Below, one piece after another: positions 59,877-64,000 of a DNA stretch of 64,000 bases (within the stretch, counting starts at the first letter, position 1; every line of letters starts with the position of its first letter). Source of the DNA: CAZOZZ01 sp965247425 (GTDB lineage: Bacteria; Acidobacteriota; Terriglobia; 20CM-2-55-15); the NCBI GenBank assembly GCA_965247425.1, contig OZ252023.1, forward strand, positions 3,720,001 to 3,784,000, given 5' to 3'. Made by a program: the position numbers and the translations under genes. Under the pieces are notes generated by a model that worked only from the letters and a program-made list of their open reading frames with translations, was not told where the DNA came from and made no database searches.

Positions 59877-60635
59877 CTACTGACGCTTCGCGTCGGCGCG
59901 GATCGCGTCCGCCAGAAACGCCGCTAACCCTTCGCCGTGCTTATCGATTTTGGACCCAAAGCGCGGATCGCTCTCGTACATGTCGGCCAGGCCCGCGTGC
60001 ATTGCGTGGCTGCAGGGGTAGTACCAGCGGTCGAAGTGCAGGCGGTGGGCCTCGGCCAGGTCCATGGCCTCGTCGCCGTCTGCGGACTCACCCTGGCCCA
60101 GCAGTCCGGCCAGCCTCGCCATCAGCTCGTCGTTTTCAGCCTTGATCCGTTCCCAGTCTTCTTTGGAGTAGCCCTTCGTTCGCCGTTGGGCCTCCTTGTA
60201 TGGGTCGGTGTGGCCCCAGCGCGTCCTGGCCTCGTCCTCGTACTTGGCTGGATCGAAGCCATCGAAAAGTTTTGTGGTGTCCATTTCTTCTTGATCTCCT
60301 TTTAGACTCTCCAGCGCGCAATCGACCGCACGAAGCATCGCTTCGTTCCGCTCGGCACGCGCTACGAGCTGGGTGCGTTGTTCGAGGAGTGCCGCGCGCT
60401 GATCGAACGCCGGATCGTCGAGTATCTTTCGGATCCGTTCCAGCGAAAGTCCGAACTCTCGGTACAGCAGAACCTGCTGCAACCGAATCAGATCCGCGTT
60501 GCCGTAGAGCCGGTACCCCGCCTCGGTCCGTCCCGATGGAGCCAACAGGCCGATGGCGTCGTAGTGATGCAGCGTCCGCACCGTGATCTTTGCCATGCGG
60601 GCCACTTCGCTCACCTTGTAGGTTCCGGCAGTCAT
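59877..60635 (-). CDS. MerR-family regulator with TipAS domain
   Basis: The start at 60635 gives 252 residues. The winged helix is KVSEVARMAKITVRTLHHYD and IGLLAPSGRTEAGYRLY, the MerR signature. A dimerisation helix follows (DQRAALLEQRTQLVARAERN). The C-terminal 120 residues are a TipAS antibiotic-recognition-like domain with GYSKEDWERI, HFDRWYYPCSHAMHAGLADM and FGSKIDKHGEGLAAFLADAI. Such regulators respond to small hydrophobic ligands or thiopeptides. It is not next to an obvious drug gene except the ADOP permease, which faces it. Confidence 0.9.
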   Translation of the reverse strand: MTAGTYKVSEVARMAKITVRTLHHYDAIGLLAPSGRTEAGYRLYGNADLIRLQQVLLYREFGLSLERIRKILDDPAFDQRAALLEQRTQLVARAERNEAMLRAVDCALESLKGDQEEMDTTKLFDGFDPAKYEDEARTRWGHTDPYKEAQRRTKGYSKEDWERIKAENDELMARLAGLLGQGESADGDEAMDLAEAHRLHFDRWYYPCSHAMHAGLADMYESDPRFGSKIDKHGEGLAAFLADAIRADAKRQ

Positions 60636-60813
60636 GGCAACAACGTACAGCATCACGCTGCGTGAGGGTCAAGGGAGAAAATGAGGGTGCAGATCCCTGA
60701 CTCATGACGATTGCAGCCGGATAGCGTGTACGGCCGTGACCGTACACGAGACCCCTGGAATCTTGTTCGTGCCAGCGGTTATTGCTCCTATACTCTCCCG
60801 GTGGAGAGAAGAC

Positions 60814-62346
60814 ATGAATCGACGAGAGTTCATTGGAAGCGCGGCAGGCATGGGGGTTGCGTTGGCATTTCCCGCCGGCCGTTCAAGTAGAACGATGGCG
60901 AAGCAACTGCCAACCGACCTTGTCGGCTTCACGGCGTCGCAGTTGTCGGCGGCCATCCGGGAAAGACAGGTGAGTTCGGTCGAGGTGATGCAGGCCTATA
61001 TCGAACAGATCCACCGCTACAATCCGGGCTTCAATGCCATCGTCAGCATGGCTGATGACGATGTGCTGATCAGCCGGGCGGAACTTGCCGATCAAGCCCT
61101 GGCCCGCGGCGAATATTGGGGCTGGATGCACGGGATGCCTCATGCGGTCAAGGACCTTGCCGATGCGGAAGGCTTTCCAACGAGCATGGGCTCTCCGATC
61201 TACGCGGGCACCATGCCGGAAGAAGATAGTTTTATGATCGGCAGAATCCGAGCCGAGGGCGCTATTTTTATAGGAAAGACCAATGTGCCCGAGTTTGGCA
61301 TGGGCTCGCAATCCTACAATCCTGTATTCGGTGCCACAGGCAGTGCATACGATCCGGCATTGACGGCAGGTGGCAGCAGTGGCGGCGCCGCATGTGGTCT
61401 GGCGACCCACATGCTTCCGGTGGCCGACGGTAGTGACTTGATGGGATCGCTTCGCAATCCTGGTGCCTTCAATAACGTGATCGGCTTCAGACCCACCCAG
61501 GGGCGAGTGCCGGGGGGTGGCGAGGGCGACCTGTTTTACCAGCAGATGTCCACGGGTGGTCCGATGGGGCGCAACAGTGAAGATACAATTCGCCTACTGC
61601 ACAGCATCGCCGGCTACGATTCCGCCCAACCGCTGAACCTCAGGGATGAAATGCCTCCCTTTGAGGAGTTCCGGGCGCGTGATCTGCCGGGTCTCAAGAT
61701 CGGGTGGATGGGAGACTATGAAGGCTATCTCAACATCGAACCCGGCATTCTCGAGCTATGTGAAACCAGCCTCGGCATCCTCTCGTCAGAAGGCGCGATC
61801 GTCGAGCCGTCCAAGCCACAGTACGAAATGGACCGGCTCTGGCGGACCTGGCTGACCTTGCGCCACTGGACCCGTCACGGTACCAGGGAGCTCTACGACG
61901 ACCCCGACACTCGAAAGCTGCTGAAGCCCGAAGCGATCTGGGAGATCGAAGGCTCGTTCGGCGCTTCCGGGGGGGACATATACCAGGCGGGAATTGCCCG
62001 TGCCGACTGGTTCCGCGCCCTGGGTTCTCTGTTTGACGAGTACGACTTCCTGGTCGTGCCCACAGCTCAGGTATTTCCTTTCTCAAAGGAGATTCACTGG
62101 CCCGATTCCATCAACGGCGTAGAGATGGACACCTACCATCGCTGGATGGAGGTTGTCATCGGGGGGACGTTGGCTGGCCTCCCGGTGGTCAACCTACCCG
62201 TGGGATTCGATCCGCTGGGCCGACCCATGGGCATGCAGGTCATGGGACCGTTCGGGGAAGACCAGAAGGTTCTGGAATTTGCCATGGCGTACGAACGAGT
62301 GACCGATCACCTGGCCCAGCGGCCGGAACTCCCCGACGAGATCTAG
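60814..62346 (+). CDS. Exported amidase with twin-arginine-like leader
   Basis: The start at 60814 (MNRREFIGSAAGMGVALAFP) has GGAGAG upstream and gives 510 residues. The RREFIG motif followed by a hydrophobic stretch suggests Tat export. Catalytic Lys is in MPHAVKDLADA; the serine segment is AGGSSGGAACGLA and DGSDLMGSLRNPG, as in amidase-signature enzymes. GLPVVNLPVGF is near the end. Paralogue of the amidase at 13321, but with a different export signal. Confidence 0.9.
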   Translation: MNRREFIGSAAGMGVALAFPAGRSSRTMAKQLPTDLVGFTASQLSAAIRERQVSSVEVMQAYIEQIHRYNPGFNAIVSMADDDVLISRAELADQALARGEYWGWMHGMPHAVKDLADAEGFPTSMGSPIYAGTMPEEDSFMIGRIRAEGAIFIGKTNVPEFGMGSQSYNPVFGATGSAYDPALTAGGSSGGAACGLATHMLPVADGSDLMGSLRNPGAFNNVIGFRPTQGRVPGGGEGDLFYQQMSTGGPMGRNSEDTIRLLHSIAGYDSAQPLNLRDEMPPFEEFRARDLPGLKIGWMGDYEGYLNIEPGILELCETSLGILSSEGAIVEPSKPQYEMDRLWRTWLTLRHWTRHGTRELYDDPDTRKLLKPEAIWEIEGSFGASGGDIYQAGIARADWFRALGSLFDEYDFLVVPTAQVFPFSKEIHWPDSINGVEMDTYHRWMEVVIGGTLAGLPVVNLPVGFDPLGRPMGMQVMGPFGEDQKVLEFAMAYERVTDHLAQRPELPDEI

Positions 62347-62385
62347 ATATTTCTATCGGACAATTAAGTATCAGGGAATAAGCCA

Positions 62386-63477
62386 ATGACTACCACCGAC
62401 CGTGTCTTCAACTTCTCCGCCGGCCCTGCCGTCCTGCCCCTGCCCGTTCTTCGGGAGGCGCAGCGCGACCTGGTCGCCCTCCCCGACGTCGGAATGTCGA
62501 TTCTGGAGATCAGCCACCGTTCCGCAACCTTCGAACGCATATTCACCGACGCAGTCGGTGCCCTCCGAAGGGTTGCCGGAGTACCTGAAAGCTACAAGAT
62601 ACTGCTGTTGCAGGGCGGCGCAAGTCTCCAGTTTTCGATGGTCCCGATGAACCTGCTGCTGCCCGGTAAGACGGCCGACTACATCGACACGGGATCCTGG
62701 TCGAAGAAGGCCATAAAGGAAGCGCGACGAGTCGGGACCGTCAACGTCGCGGCATCGGGCGCCAGCGATAGCTACAACCGGATTCCCCGTGACGACGAGA
62801 TTCATCTATCTTCGGGTGCGGCTTACGTCCATATCACCGGCAACAATACGATCGCCGGAACGGAGTGGCCGGCCCTTCCGGACGTCGGTGATCGGCCGAT
62901 CGTCAATGACGCGTCTTCTCACATCCTGAGTGGCCCGGTTGACGTCCGGAAGTACGGCATGATCTACGCGGGAGCGCAGAAGAACCTCGGCCCTTCAGGT
63001 GTGACGTTGGTGATCATCCGGGAAGACCTCATCGAGCGATCCCCGGACGATCTGCCGGCGATGCTCAGCTACCGCACGCACGCCGACAACGACTCCCGCT
63101 TCAACACGCCGAACACTTTCGGTGTGTACATCCTTGGCCTCACTCTAAAGTGGCTGATTTCCCAGGGAGGCCTTTCCGGCATCGCCGAAGTCAATGAAAG
63201 AAAGGCGACCAAGCTCTATACCGAGATCGATCGAACCGGTTTCTACAGGGGCACGGCTGCGAAAGACAGCCGGTCCCGCATGAACGTAACGTTCCGTCTG
63301 GGTGCTGAAGAGGCCGAGAAGACTTTCATTGCGAAAGCCGCCGCTGCAGGATTCGATGGCCTCAAGGGGCATCGCTCTGTTGGAGGGATGCGCGCGTCGA
63401 TCTACAACGCGTTTCCGGAAGAAGGTGTGGATGCCCTGGTCGAGTTCATGCGGGAGTTCGAACGGAAACAAGGCTAG
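62386..63477 (+). CDS. serC: Phosphoserine aminotransferase
   Basis: PLP enzyme of serine and pyridoxal phosphate synthesis, 363 residues. N-terminal VFNFSAGPAVLPLPVL, LLQGGASLQFSMVPMNLL around the phosphate site, and PLP lysine in YAGAQKNLGPSGVT. FNTPNTFGVYILG and the C-terminal GHRSVGGMRASIYNAFPEEG are standard. Complete. Its TAG stop is part of the left arm of the inverted-repeat element that follows. Confidence 0.95.
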   Translation: MTTTDRVFNFSAGPAVLPLPVLREAQRDLVALPDVGMSILEISHRSATFERIFTDAVGALRRVAGVPESYKILLLQGGASLQFSMVPMNLLLPGKTADYIDTGSWSKKAIKEARRVGTVNVAASGASDSYNRIPRDDEIHLSSGAAYVHITGNNTIAGTEWPALPDVGDRPIVNDASSHILSGPVDVRKYGMIYAGAQKNLGPSGVTLVIIREDLIERSPDDLPAMLSYRTHADNDSRFNTPNTFGVYILGLTLKWLISQGGLSGIAEVNERKATKLYTEIDRTGFYRGTAAKDSRSRMNVTFRLGAEEAEKTFIAKAAAAGFDGLKGHRSVGGMRASIYNAFPEEGVDALVEFMREFERKQG

Positions 63478-63751
63478 GAGCCCGTGGTGGAAGTCTGTAG
63501 GGTCGCGCGCAGGGGTATTCGGGTCACAGGCGCGAAATGAGGAGCGGAACGATGCTTTGTCATCGTGACCGACGAATGACAAAGCCTGTGGGCCGAAGAC
63601 CCCTGCGCCCTACGGGTTACGACGGCATGGGGCCAGCTGCGGCGTTGCCACTCCTAGATCGATGAAGAGCATCGACGTCGTCGTGGCGCCTTGCATTTAG
63701 CCCCATGGCGCTCGTAACGCGACCCTACAGACTTCCACCACGGGCTCCTAG
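63474..63751. mobile_element. MITE-like element with 34 bp perfect terminal inverted repeats
   Basis: Arms 63474-63507 and 63718-63751 are perfect inverted repeats beginning CTAGGAGCCCGTGGTGGAAG. About 210 bp lie between, including a hairpin with 10 bp arms GCTTTGTCAT/ATGACAAAGC near 63554-63585. No transposase. The CTAG at both outer ends suggests a TA or CTAG target duplication. Confidence 0.78.
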
Positions 63752-63918
63752 TCAACTTCGGCGAACATCCGGACGCGTTCGTCGCGAACGAGGATCTTGC
63801 CTATGGCCTGAAGGCGATCGGCGAGCACGCGCGCGCCATTGAACTGGCCGAGCGCTGGGTGGCTGGGCATCCGGACCACGTGTCGGGCCAGCGGTTGCTG
63901 GCGGAGTTGAAGCGGTAG
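63752..63918 (+). pseudogene. C-terminal fragment of a TPR-like protein
   Basis: In-frame codons read NFGEHPDAFVANEDLAYGLK, then AIELAERWVAGHPDHVSGQR and end LLAELKR-stop. This is a helical repeat pattern of tetratricopeptide type. The beginning of the gene is absent; the fragment starts at the edge of the inverted-repeat element. Confidence 0.45.
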
Positions 63919-63924
63919 AGATGT

Positions 63925-63956
63925 TTGTGGGGCTCGCTTTGTCAAGCCCCACAAAG
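63925..63956 (+). terminator. Hairpin after the TPR fragment
   Basis: TTTGTGGGGCT pairs with AGCCCCACAAA around a 10 base loop. No clear T tract follows; it may still stop transcription. Confidence 0.5.
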
Positions 63957-64000
63957 TGGGACCTAGTTTCCGCCGCCCGTAATCGGATAACCGGACTGCC

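Noticed and set aside
1..64000. CRISPR arrays, tRNA and rRNA genes
   Set aside because: No regularly spaced direct repeats and no tRNA-like TpsiC or rRNA core sequences were noticed on reading; a dedicated scan was not possible.

Overview
The window looks like a chromosomal stretch of a GC-rich member of the Acidobacteriota, probably assembled from an environmental sample. The lineage call is inference. It rests on an 823-residue ADOP-type MacB/FtsX permease (57228-59699), a eukaryotic-type Ser/Thr kinase fused to a beta-propeller (21636-24317), a TonB receptor with an N-terminal carboxypeptidase-regulatory domain (24651-26981), a long cyanobacterial/plant-type IspH, and a methylmalonyl-CoA mutase accessory cluster.

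Layout. 0-6.2 kb is a compact plus-strand housekeeping run: meaB, mce and mtnP (overlapping), a CPBP protease, a PfkB kinase, dapF and a YpdA-like flavoprotein. A ~270 bp MITE-like element sits between the PfkB gene and dapF. 6.2-9.0 kb is a complete IS21-family element. 9.1-16.0 kb returns to core genes: ferredoxin and ispH (minus strand, overlapping), fabH, a small protein plus NUDIX protein, fxsA, an amidase and comM. comM is cut short at 16023. From there to about 21.1 kb lies an island-like block: an ART-like protein with an HExxH peptidase, an ankyrin gene divergent from a KAP P-loop NTPase, and a CDA-fold deaminase. 21.5-27 kb holds the receptor-like kinase and the TonB receptor.

27.3-32.9 kb is a nested mobile-element cluster. 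Two near-identical 1908 bp copies of a two-ORF DDE element lie 9 bp apart in the same orientation, and the second is split by an IS1380-family element with a 4 bp target duplication. 32.9-38.5 kb is a relic zone: kinase N-lobe fragments, a spermidine-synthase-like fragment, a frameshifted alpha/beta hydrolase, a decayed RelE/HigB-like toxin with a truncated antitoxin, and a frameshifted SAGCQ-type protein. Intact genes among them are a TPR/CxxCH protein, a coiled-coil membrane protein and an NTF2-like protein. 38.7-45.7 kb has a hybrid sensor kinase, a beta-barrel protein and large IPT/TIG protein pair, and a DinB protein. 45.9-48.0 kb is an IS91-type recombinase/transposase pair. It and the adjacent CPA2 cation/proton antiporter are bracketed by a 47 bp direct repeat. 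50.8-63.5 kb has an SDR oxidoreductase, a DUF1579 protein, an RHH-MazF toxin-antitoxin pair, an overlapping operon of two secreted phosphoesterase-like proteins, the ADOP permease, a TipAS MerR regulator, a Tat-type amidase and serC. A second MITE-like element with 34 bp perfect inverted repeats follows serC.

The best candidates for something undescribed are the block adjoining the broken comM, especially KAP NTPase + ankyrin + deaminase and ART + metallopeptidase, and the two MITE-like elements whose CTA(G) ends supply the stop codons of the upstream genes. I saw no rRNA, tRNA or CRISPR array.
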